10,714 nt of DNA from the NCBI GenBank assembly GCA_964629765.1, contig CAZVTK010000154.1, positions 1 to 10,714 of the forward strand, written 5' to 3'. The notes beneath the pieces were generated by a model. That model was not told where the DNA came from. It saw only the letters and a program-made list of their open reading frames with translations, and ran no database searches. Below are positions 1 through 5,898 of this stretch, in pieces. Made by a program: the position numbers and the translations under genes. Every line of letters starts with the position of its first letter. Position 1 is the first letter of the stretch. Source of the stretch: RCIO01 sp964629765. GTDB taxonomy: Bacteria > Pseudomonadota > Alphaproteobacteria > Rhizobiales > Rhizobiaceae.

Positions 1-51
1 GAAAGCACAGTCTCTGGAATCCCTTTCGATTCAATCAGAACGCACGTTGCT

Positions 52-2499
52 CTAGCCGCGCAGCGTGCCGCCGGTCTGCTTGGCGACGTTGTCGACGATG
101 CGCTTCGCCAGCCCCTCGAAATCCTCGTCGGTCAGCGTGCGCTCCACCGGCTGGATCGAGACCTCGACGGCGACCGACTTGTTGCCCGGGCCAACCGATG
201 CGCCTTCGAAAACGTCGAAGACGCGCACGCCGGTGACCAGCTTCCTGTCCGCCGCCTGCGCCGCCTTCATCAGCGCGCCGGCCTCGATATCCTTGCCGAC
301 GATGAACGCGAAATCGCGCCGCACCGCCTGGAAGGGCGACAGGTCGAGCCGCGGCTTGGTCCGGGTCGGCTTCGCCTTCGCGTCGGGGATCGTGTCGAGG
401 AAGACCTCGAAGCCGGCGAGCGGGCCGGACACGTCCAGCGCCTCCAGCGTCCTCGGATGGAACTCGCCGAAATGGCCGAGCACGGTCTTCGGCCCGAGCT
501 TGATCACGCCTGAGCGGCCGGGATGATACCAGCCGGGGGCGCCGGCCTCGACCGAAAGCTTGTCGACCGGCGCTCCGGCAGCCTCGAGCGCCGCGAAAGC
601 GTCCGCCTTGGCATCGAACACGCCGACGGCGGCGGCGTTGCCGGACCAATGGCGGCCCTGCCCCTCCATCCTGGCGGTGCCGCGGCGCACGCCGCCGGCC
701 ACCCGGCGCTGCTGGCCCGGCTCGTCGCCCTCATAGGTGCCCGACACTTCGAACAGCGCCACATCGGCGAAGCCGCGGTCGGCATTGCGCTGCGCGGCGG
801 CGACCAGCCCCGGCAGCAGCGAGGGGCGCATGTCCGACATGTCGGCCGCGATGGGGTTGGCGAGCTTGAGCTCGGGCAGGCCGCCGCCGAACAGCCTTGC
901 ATGCGCCTCCGGGATGAACGACCAGGTGACGGCCTCCATCATGCCGCGCACGGCGAGCGCCCGGCGCGCGGCGCGGGTGCGGTTCTGGAGCGGGGTCAGC
1001 GTGCGGCCGTTGACGGTGCCGTGCGTTTGAAGCGGCTGCAACGCGATCTTCTCGACGCCGTTGATGCGCATGACCTCCTCGACGAGGTCGGCCTTGCCGT
1101 CCACGTCCGGCCGCCATGACGGCACGACGAAACGGATCAACTCGCCGTCGGTCGCGCCCTTCGGCATGAAGCCGAGGCGTTCGAGGATGCCCACCGCGTC
1201 TCCGCGCGGCACGTCGAGGCCGGTGAGCCGCCGCGTTTCCGACAAGGGGAAATCGACCTCCCGATAATGGTGGCCGGACGCACCGACGCGCTCGCCCGCC
1301 TTCGAGACGGGCTCGCCCAGCACGATCTCCGGCTCGCTCGGCGTACCGCCGCAAAGGTCGAGCACCATGCGCGTCGCCAGCTCCAGCCCCGGCACCATGA
1401 ATTCGGGGTCGACGCCGCGCTCGAAGCGGTAGCGCGCATCGGTGACGATGCCGAGCGTGCGGCCGGTGCGGGCGATGTTGAGCGGATTCCACAGCGCCGA
1501 TTCGATCAGCACGTCGGTCGTCGTCTCGTCCGAGCCCGTATGCTCGCCGCCCATGACGCCGGCGATCGAATCGGCGCCGTTGTCGTCGGCGATCACGCAC
1601 ATGTCGGGCGTCAGCCTGTATTCGCGCTCGTTCAGCGCCAGCACGGTCTCGCCGTCGCGCGCGCGGCGCACCACGAGGTTTCCCTTCACCTTCTTCAAGT
1701 CGTAGACGTGCAGCGGGCGGCCGCGGTCGAAGGTGATGTAGTTGGTGACGTCGACCAGGGCGTTGATGGGACGCAGGCCGATGGCGATCAGCCGCTGCTG
1801 CATCCATTTCGGCGACGGGCCGTTCTTCACACCGCGCACGAGCCTCAGCGCGAAGCCCGGGCAGAGCTCCGGCGCCTCGATGACCACCTTCACCGGACAG
1901 GCACCGTCGCCCTTCACGGCCGGCACGGAGCGGTCCTTCAGCCGGCCGAGGCCGGAAGCCGCCAGGTCGCGCGCGATGCCATAGACGCTCGTCGCGTCCG
2001 GCCGGTTGGGCGTCAGGTTGATCTCGATGACCGGATCGTCGAGATGGGCGTAGGCCGCGAAGCTCGATCCCACCGGCGCGTCGGCCGGCAGCTCGATAAT
2101 GCCGCTGTGCTCGTCGGAGAGCTGGAGCTCGCGCTCCGAGCACATCATGCCGTGGCTTTCCACGCCCCTGATCCTGCCGACGCCCAGCGTCACGTCGATG
2201 CCGGGCACGTAGGCGCCGGGCGCGGCGAAGGCGCCCACCAGCCCGGCGCGCGCATTGGGCGCGCCGCAGACGACCTGCACCGGCGCGCCGGCTCCGGTGT
2301 CCACCGTCAGCACCTGAAGCCTGTCGGCCTCCGGGTGCTTCTGCGCGGTGAGAACCTTCGCGATGACGAAGGGCTTCAGCGCCGCCTTGTCGTCGACGCT
2401 CTCGACCTCGAGCCCGGTCATGGTCAGCCGCTCGACGATCTCATCGAGCGTCGCCTCGGTCTCGAGATGGTCCTTCAGCCAGGAAAGGGTGAATTTCAT
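52..2499 (-). CDS. pheT: Phenylalanine--tRNA ligase beta subunit (PheT)
   Basis: This is the large subunit of the cytoplasmic (alpha-beta)2 phenylalanyl-tRNA synthetase, which charges tRNA-Phe. It has 815 residues, normal for bacterial PheT. The N-terminus MKFTLSWLKDHL is typical. An EMAP-type tRNA-binding fold follows at about 42-150 (HPEADRL, VVCGAPN, GMMCSERELQLS), then B3/B4 editing-domain sequence (NLTPNRPDATS near 161, with GVMGGEHTGS further on). The B5 region (RRLTGLDV, later PSWRPDVDGKADLVEEVMRI) and the catalytic-like core come next. An FDX-ACB anticodon-binding domain fills about 720-815 (VRRDFAFIV at the start, ERTLTDEDFE towards the end). The ATG at 2499 is preceded by a purine run with GGAAAAG. 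Normally pheT directly follows pheS; here two small genes lie between them, the nearer ending 12 nt upstream. No strong terminator is visible in the 51 bases after the stop. Identification is certain; domain limits are approximate. Confidence 0.98.
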   Translation of the reverse strand: MKFTLSWLKDHLETEATLDEIVERLTMTGLEVESVDDKAALKPFVIAKVLTAQKHPEADRLQVLTVDTGAGAPVQVVCGAPNARAGLVGAFAAPGAYVPGIDVTLGVGRIRGVESHGMMCSERELQLSDEHSGIIELPADAPVGSSFAAYAHLDDPVIEINLTPNRPDATSVYGIARDLAASGLGRLKDRSVPAVKGDGACPVKVVIEAPELCPGFALRLVRGVKNGPSPKWMQQRLIAIGLRPINALVDVTNYITFDRGRPLHVYDLKKVKGNLVVRRARDGETVLALNEREYRLTPDMCVIADDNGADSIAGVMGGEHTGSDETTTDVLIESALWNPLNIARTGRTLGIVTDARYRFERGVDPEFMVPGLELATRMVLDLCGGTPSEPEIVLGEPVSKAGERVGASGHHYREVDFPLSETRRLTGLDVPRGDAVGILERLGFMPKGATDGELIRFVVPSWRPDVDGKADLVEEVMRINGVEKIALQPLQTHGTVNGRTLTPLQNRTRAARRALAVRGMMEAVTWSFIPEAHARLFGGGLPELKLANPIAADMSDMRPSLLPGLVAAAQRNADRGFADVALFEVSGTYEGDEPGQQRRVAGGVRRGTARMEGQGRHWSGNAAAVGVFDAKADAFAALEAAGAPVDKLSVEAGAPGWYHPGRSGVIKLGPKTVLGHFGEFHPRTLEALDVSGPLAGFEVFLDTIPDAKAKPTRTKPRLDLSPFQAVRRDFAFIVGKDIEAGALMKAAQAADRKLVTGVRVFDVFEGASVGPGNKSVAVEVSIQPVERTLTDEDFEGLAKRIVDNVAKQTGGTLRG

Positions 2500-2511
2500 T
2501 TTCTTTTCCGA

Positions 2512-2787
2512 TCAGGCCGCCTTTTGCGGCTTCTTGGCGCCCGGCGCCTTCACGCCGAGGAACATGCTCTTGATGGATATTCCCTCGTCCACGGCCGGCC
2601 ACCACACGCCTTCGTACATCAGTTCGATGTCGTTCAGCGCGTCGTGGTCAAGCGCATCAAGAAAGGGATACCACCACAAAGGGGCGGAAATGGTCCTGCC
2701 GTCCGCGAGGGACACATGCAGCTCGCCAGCGGTGCACCATGCTTTCGCCGGTCGCATCTCATCTGTCTCAAAGGCCAAAGAAGTCAT
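2512..2787 (-). CDS. DUF2442 family small protein
   Basis: This 91-residue protein resembles the DUF2442 family: a short beta-rich region (ELHVSLADGRTISAPLWWYP) followed by the recurring ending NDIELMYEGVWWPAVDEGIS, in which the WP.(V/L)DE.IS stretch is the most family-like part. The last 15 residues are lysine- and alanine-rich. The start at 2787 is chosen because GGAGG lies 6 nt upstream; an in-frame ATG at 2877 would add 30 residues with no family likeness. The start overlaps the end of the upstream DUF4160 gene by 20 nt, which suggests translational coupling, and the stop is 12 nt before pheT. DUF2442 and DUF4160 genes are often adjacent and have antitoxin/toxin-like genetics (general knowledge of the families). 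Which partner would act against what is unknown. No helix-turn-helix is visible here. Base composition is lower in G+C than in pheS or pheT, which suggests acquisition. Confidence 0.8.
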   Translation of the reverse strand: MTSLAFETDEMRPAKAWCTAGELHVSLADGRTISAPLWWYPFLDALDHDALNDIELMYEGVWWPAVDEGISIKSMFLGVKAPGAKKPQKAA

Positions 2788-2986
2788 TCCAAGCCTCCAT
2801 CCATTCGTCACGACGCTCCGTGACCACGGCCATAAGCATCGCCACTTCCCGTGCATTGTATCCGCTGTTGCGCGCAACCTCCAAACTCCGGAGCCAGACC
2901 TTCAGCGAGCTGCCTTCCTTGACGATATGGACATGCGGCGGCTCATCCCGGTCGAGCGAATAGAACCGGAATTGTGCCCATGCCAT
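2768..2986 (-). CDS. DUF4160 family small protein
   Basis: This protein has 72 residues as read from ATG 2986. It carries the DUF4160 signature: an aromatic strand (FRFYS), then the D.DEPPHVHI motif at about 13-22, a lysine/tryptophan strand (SLKVWLRSLEVA), and a C-terminal helix ending EWMEAWNDFFGL. Many family members start MPT and have about 10 residues before the FxFYS strand; this one starts MAWAQ and lacks them. The gene follows pheS by 18 nt and overlaps the DUF2442 gene by 20 nt. No convincing Shine-Dalgarno precedes ATG 2986, so translation probably depends on ribosomes finishing pheS, or a different start is used (see the frameshift finding). Its function is not known. The DUF4160/DUF2442 pair is treated as toxin-antitoxin-like by inference only. 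The family call is fairly firm; the exact start is not. Confidence 0.75.
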   Translation of the reverse strand: MAWAQFRFYSLDRDEPPHVHIVKEGSSLKVWLRSLEVARNSGYNAREVAMLMAVVTERRDEWMEAWNDFFGL

Positions 2987-3004
2987 ACCAGCAGGGTCGG
3001 CATC

Positions 3005-4096
3005 CTAGCTGCTCAGCCCACCGAACAGCGTCGGCATGTCGAGCGGCCTGAACCCGTAGTGCGAGAGCCAGCGCACGTCGGCGTCGAAGAAGGCACGCAA
3101 ATCCGGCATGCCGTATTTCAGCATGGCGATGCGGTCGATGCCCATGCCCCACGCAAAGCCCTGATATTCGTCCGGATCGAGCCCGCCGAAGCGCAGCACG
3201 TTGGGATGCACCATGCCGCAGCCGAGGATTTCCATCCAGTCGTTGCCCTCGCCGAAGCGCACCTCGCCCGGCCGCGAGCGGTCGCACTGGATGTCGACTT
3301 CCAGCGACGGCTCGGTGAACGGGAAGAAGGACGGCCGGAAGCGCATGTTGACGCTCGGCACCTCGAAGAACGCCTTGCAGAACTCGGTGAGCACCCATTT
3401 CATGTTGGCGACGTTGGCGGTCCTGTCGATCACCAGCCCCTCGACCTGATGGAACATGGGCGAGTGGGTGGCGTCCGAATCCTGCCGGTAGGTCTTGCCC
3501 GGAATGACGATGCGGATCGGCGGTTTTTGGGCCTCCATCGTCCTGATCTGGACAGGGGATGTATGCGTGCGCAGCAGGCGCGGCGGCTGGCCGCCTTCCT
3601 TCGGATTGAAGAAGAACGTGTCGTGCATCTCGCGCGCCGGATGCCCCTCGGGGAAATTCAGCGCGGTGAAGTTGTAGTAGTCCGTCTCGATGTCCGGCCC
3701 CTCGGCGATGGCGAAGCCGAGGTCGCCGAAGATGGCGGCGATCTCGTCGATCACCTGGCTGATCGGGTGGATGCGGCCGCGCTCGGCCGGCGCCTGGCGC
3801 ACCGGCAGCGTGACGTCCACCGTCTCGGCGGCGAGGCGGGCGGCGATGGCGACATCGCGCAGCTCGGCCTTGCGGGTTGTCAGAGCCTCGGTGACGCGGG
3901 CCTTCAGGCCGTTGATGGCCGCGCCGCGCACCTGCCGCTCGTCCGGCGCCATCGCGCCGAGCGTCTTGAGCAGTTCCGAAACCGAGCCCTTCTTGCCCAG
4001 AGCCGATACGCGCACGGCCTCGATGGCCGGCTCGTCGGCCGCGGCCGCAATCTCCGTCATCAGCGTCTGTTCGAGCGTGTCCAGATTGTCGGTCAC
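3005..4096 (-). CDS. pheS: Phenylalanine--tRNA ligase alpha subunit (PheS)
   Basis: This is the catalytic subunit of phenylalanyl-tRNA synthetase, which activates phenylalanine with ATP and transfers it to tRNA-Phe as an (alpha-beta)2 enzyme with PheT. It has 363 residues from the GTG at 4096, matching the usual 340-365. The first ~90 residues form the alpha-helical tRNA-binding arm. The class II aminoacyl-tRNA synthetase core follows: HPAREMHDTF (152-161), LLRTHTSPVQIR (174-185), the HSPMFHQVEG stretch (211-220), RPSFFPFTEPS (254-264), GCGMVHPNVL (292-301), and motif 3 GMGIDRIAML (318-327). The GTG is preferred over an in-frame ATG at 4192 because the extra 32 residues are translated from a RIME-like repeat. 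AGGA lies close upstream of the GTG, at a short spacing. Downstream, the DUF4160 gene begins within 20 nt of the stop. Confidence 0.97.
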   Translation of the reverse strand: MTDNLDTLEQTLMTEIAAAADEPAIEAVRVSALGKKGSVSELLKTLGAMAPDERQVRGAAINGLKARVTEALTTRKAELRDVAIAARLAAETVDVTLPVRQAPAERGRIHPISQVIDEIAAIFGDLGFAIAEGPDIETDYYNFTALNFPEGHPAREMHDTFFFNPKEGGQPPRLLRTHTSPVQIRTMEAQKPPIRIVIPGKTYRQDSDATHSPMFHQVEGLVIDRTANVANMKWVLTEFCKAFFEVPSVNMRFRPSFFPFTEPSLEVDIQCDRSRPGEVRFGEGNDWMEILGCGMVHPNVLRFGGLDPDEYQGFAWGMGIDRIAMLKYGMPDLRAFFDADVRWLSHYGFRPLDMPTLFGGLSS

Positions 4097-4128
4097 TGTC
4101 CTGTCTCGTTCGTCGAAGCCGGCGTCCC

Positions 4129-4252
4129 GCCCCCTCACCCGGCTTGCTGCGCAAGCCACCCTCTCCCCGAGGGGAGAGGAGGTCGCCGGCACCGCCGCCG
4201 GCTTCTTCTCCCCGGCGGGGAGAAGGTGGCCCGAAGGGCCGGATGAGGGGGC
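4129..4252. repeat. RIME-like palindromic mosaic repeat (intergenic)
   Basis: This is a 124-bp inverted structure in the rplT-pheS gap. The outer arms at 4129-4142 and 4239-4252 match at 13 of 14 positions. Inside are nested hairpins: 4141-4157 (7-bp stem), 4161-4178 (8-bp stem CTCTCCCC/GGGGAGAG), 4205-4225 (9-bp stem CTTCTCCCC/GGGGAGAAG) and 4228-4240 (GGCCC-GAA-GGGCC). The wording resembles the Rhizobium-specific intergenic mosaic element RIME1, known as a ~108-bp intergenic repeat with large palindromes. The assignment is by recall. It carries no gene, and translation through it produces only spurious N-terminal extensions of pheS. Confidence 0.75.
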
Positions 4253-4279
4253 AAAACGAACGGATGTTGCCCTGCCATG

Positions 4280-4313
4280 AAAAAAAACCGCGCCGGCCGT
4301 GCCAGCGCGGGTT
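4280..4313 (-). terminator. Intrinsic terminator of the infC-rpmI-rplT operon
   Basis: Read on the minus strand, a hairpin with 9-bp arms (4302-4310 and 4288-4296, one G-U-type pair, 5-nt loop) is followed by eight U residues (A tract 4280-4287 on the plus strand). It lies about 40 nt after the rplT stop. This is a textbook rho-independent terminator and separates the ribosomal-protein operon from pheS. Confidence 0.88.
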
Positions 4314-4352
4314 TCCCATATCCTCGAATGCGAATGCCTGGGAAGCGCTGGT

Positions 4353-4754
4353 TTAGGCTACAGCGGCCTCAAAAGCGTTCGGCGTCGTGTCCTTCAGATA
4401 TTCGAGCGCGACCTTGGCCTTGCCCACCAGCGCGGCGAACGCCGCCGGCTCGTGGATGGCCATGTCGGACAGCACCTTGCGGTCGATCTCGATGCCGGCC
4501 TTGTTGAGCCCGTCGATGAACCGGCCGTAGGTCAGCCCGTGCTCGCGCACCGCCGCGTTGATGCGCTGCACCCACAAAGCGCGGAAATTGCGCTTGCGCA
4601 CCTTGCGGTCGCGGTAGGCGTACTGAAGCGACTTCTCCACCGCCTGCTTGGCGATGCGGATCGTGTTCTTGCGGCGGCCGTAGAAACCCTTGGCGGCCTT
4701 GAGCACCTTCTTGTGCCTGGCGTGGGCGGTGACGCCCCTCTTCACGCGTGCCAT
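4353..4754 (-). CDS. rplT: 50S ribosomal protein L20
   Basis: L20 binds 23S rRNA early in large-subunit assembly, and in other bacteria it represses its own operon. The 133-residue basic protein begins MARVKRGVTAHARHKKVLK and carries the conserved KGFYGRRKNTIRIAKQAVEKS and RKRNFRALWVQRINAAVR helices, then the C-terminal globular half (LTYGRFIDGLNKAGIEIDRKVLSD). Length matches alphaproteobacterial L20, which is longer than the ~118-residue E. coli protein at its C-terminus. AAGGAG at 4763-4768 sits 8 nt before the ATG at 4754. A second ATG at 4759 lies only 3 nt from that Shine-Dalgarno and would give a five-codon ORF, so it is not the start. The gap to rpmI is 26 nt and a strong terminator follows. 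Confidence 0.98.
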   Translation of the reverse strand: MARVKRGVTAHARHKKVLKAAKGFYGRRKNTIRIAKQAVEKSLQYAYRDRKVRKRNFRALWVQRINAAVREHGLTYGRFIDGLNKAGIEIDRKVLSDMAIHEPAAFAALVGKAKVALEYLKDTTPNAFEAAVA

Positions 4755-4780
4755 GTCATGATCTCCTTATCGCGCCGTTC

Positions 4781-4990
4781 TCAGATCCCGCCGCCATTGG
4801 GCAGGAAGTTCTTCACCACCTTCTTGCCGTCCGGTTCAGCCAGAACCATCGTGCCGCGGGCGTCGCGAATGAACTTGTTGGTGCGCTTGATCATGCCGTG
4901 GCGCTTGCCGGCGGCGGCGGACTTGACCTTGCCGGTGCCGGTGATCTTGAACCGCTTCTTGGCGGCCGATTTGGTCTTCATCTTGGGCAT
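4781..4990 (-). CDS. rpmI: 50S ribosomal protein L35
   Basis: This is a small, strongly basic large-subunit protein of 69 residues, close to the usual 64-68. It has the family start MPKMKTKSAAKKRFKIT, the GKRHGMI(K)R(T/S)NK core and the ending VVKNFLPNGGGI; the final GGI is slightly longer than the common ending NGL. The ATG at 4990 is chosen over an in-frame ATG at 5017 because it gives the conserved N-terminus and is preceded by the purine-rich Shine-Dalgarno AGGAAGGAAAG. It is the middle gene of infC-rpmI-rplT, in the usual order. The 185-nt gap from infC is long for a simple co-transcribed gap and holds a candidate promoter and a hairpin. Confidence 0.97.
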   Translation of the reverse strand: MPKMKTKSAAKKRFKITGTGKVKSAAAGKRHGMIKRTNKFIRDARGTMVLAEPDGKKVVKNFLPNGGGI

Positions 4991-5069
4991 TTTGCTCTTT
5001 CCTTCCTGGTGGCCCACGATTGAGCCTTGTCTTGCCCCGGACGGACCAGCGCCCGGAAAGCATGAGAAA

Positions 5070-5095
5070 CCGCCACGGCATGCCCTGCCGGGCGG
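5070..5095 (-). promoter_or_regulatory. Hairpin in the rpmI leader (possible attenuator or L20 site)
   Basis: The arms 5070-5074/5091-5095 (CCGCC/GGCGG) and 5076-5080/5086-5090 (CGGCA/TGCCG) pair perfectly with one bulged base and a 5-nt loop. On the minus strand it is followed by TTTCTC, a weak U-rich tail. It lies about 80 nt before the rpmI ATG. It could be an attenuator, an internal terminator after infC, or an L20-binding structure. The pairing is seen; the function is inferred. Confidence 0.5.
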
Positions 5096-5130
5096 CTCTT
5101 GTCGCTCTCATGATCAGAGAAGCGGGCGCT

Positions 5131-5158
5131 CCATAACGGAGAAAGGGCGCAAGCGCAA
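5131..5158 (-). promoter_or_regulatory. Candidate promoter for rpmI-rplT
   Basis: On the minus strand TTGCGC (5153-5158) and TTATGG (5131-5136) are 16 bp apart, a reasonable sigma70-type match. It would start a transcript near 5124, with a leader of about 134 nt before rpmI. This could supply extra L35 and L20 independently of infC. The match is by eye only. Confidence 0.4.
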
Positions 5159-5175
5159 GGCTCGCGCACCCTGCA

Positions 5176-5712
5176 TCACCTCGGTGCCAGCACCATCATC
5201 ATCTGGCGGCCTTCGAGCTTGGGCTCGGCCTCCACCTTGGCGATCTCGCCGACCTCTTCCTTGACGCGCATGAGAAGCTGCATGCCGAGCTCCAGATGCG
5301 CCATCTCGCGGCCGCGGAAGCGCAGCGTCAGCTTGACCTTGTCGCCCTCGTCGAAGAAGCGGCGCACCGCCTTCATCTTCGTCTCGTAATCGTGGTCGTC
5401 GATGTTCGGCCGCATCTTGATCTCCTTGATCTCGATGACCTTCTGGCGCCTGCGCGCCTCAGCCGCCTTCTTCTGACTGGCGTATTTGAGCTTCCCCAGG
5501 TCGGTGATCTTGCAGACCGGCGGCTCGGAATTCGGTGATATCTCGACGAGATCGAGGCCCGCGGCTTCCGCCGCCGCCAGCGCGTCCTGGATGGACACGG
5601 CGCCGCGATTCTCGCCGTTCTCGTCGATGAGCTGGACCCGGGGCACCCGGATGTCGCGGTTCGAGCGCGGCCCGTCCTTGGTGGGCGCCGCGGCTTTGAA
5701 TGGTCTGCGAAT
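5176..5712 (-). CDS. infC: Translation initiation factor IF-3, ATT start
   Basis: IF-3 binds the 30S subunit, keeps subunits apart and proofreads the start codon. Read from ATT 5712 the protein has 178 residues, the usual length. The N-domain spans about 15-82 (SNRDIRVPRVQLID, AGLDLVEISPN, PPVCKITDLGKLKY) and the C-domain about 90-178 (IKEIKMRPNIDDHDYETK, KVKLTLRFRGREMAH, KLEGRQMMMVLAPR). The first codons after ATT give RRPFKAAAPTKDGPRSNR, the known rhizobial N-terminus, and GAGGA lies 8 nt upstream. An in-frame ATG at 5814 would lie upstream of the predicted transcription start, so it is rejected. Non-AUG infC starts (AUU in E. coli) allow IF-3 to repress its own synthesis; the same control is inferred here. 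It heads the operon and is divergent from the hydrolase gene. Confidence 0.96.
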   Translation of the reverse strand: MRRPFKAAAPTKDGPRSNRDIRVPRVQLIDENGENRGAVSIQDALAAAEAAGLDLVEISPNSEPPVCKITDLGKLKYASQKKAAEARRRQKVIEIKEIKMRPNIDDHDYETKMKAVRRFFDEGDKVKLTLRFRGREMAHLELGMQLLMRVKEEVGEIAKVEAEPKLEGRQMMMVLAPR

Positions 5713-5779
5713 GGGAGATTTCCTCTTGCTGTTGAATGGACTGCCGAATGAACGGTTGAATGCAATGCGACCGTGCGCG

Positions 5780-5808
5780 CTATGTGGCGGGCCCGCGGCG
5801 CGAGTCAA
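5780..5808 (-). promoter_or_regulatory. Sigma70-type promoter of infC
   Basis: On the minus strand TTGACT (5803-5808) and ACATAG (5780-5785) are separated by exactly 17 bp, in an otherwise very G+C-rich spacer. The predicted start is near 5773, giving a leader of about 60 nt before the ATT start of infC. This is the clearest promoter in the window. Confidence 0.75.
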
Positions 5809-5898
5809 TAGCACGAAACACGAACCGAATCACCAGTATTCGCCGAGTTTTGGGCCACGGGCTTTGCCGGCGCGCGGCACCGTGCCATAGGCGCCTGC

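Noticed and set aside
1..51. Short GAATC/GATTC stem downstream of pheT as a terminator
   Set aside because: Only a 5-bp stem and no U tract on the minus strand; the window ends before anything better can be seen.
2512..2877. Upstream start at 2877 for the DUF2442 protein
   Set aside because: The 30 extra residues lie inside the DUF4160 gene, have no family likeness, and the ATG at 2787 has a strong GGAGG.
4097..4192. ATG at 4192 as the pheS start
   Set aside because: The extension is translated repeat sequence; the GTG at 4096 gives the family N-terminus and length.
1267..4246. Long plus-strand open frames opposite pheT and pheS (up to 632 codons)
   Set aside because: They are Arg/His/Ala-rich shadows produced by the biased third positions of the minus-strand genes; no domain-like sequence and no start signals.
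4991..5017. ATG at 5017 as the rpmI start
   Set aside because: It adds nine residues (MGHQEGKSK) ahead of the universal MPKMKT start and would translate the Shine-Dalgarno.
5856..5884. Imperfect hairpin (CACGG, TGCCG / CGGCA, CCGTG) just upstream of the hydrolase start
   Set aside because: Two 5-bp segments with an asymmetric loop are easily expected by chance in DNA this G+C-rich; no link to a regulatory signal was found.
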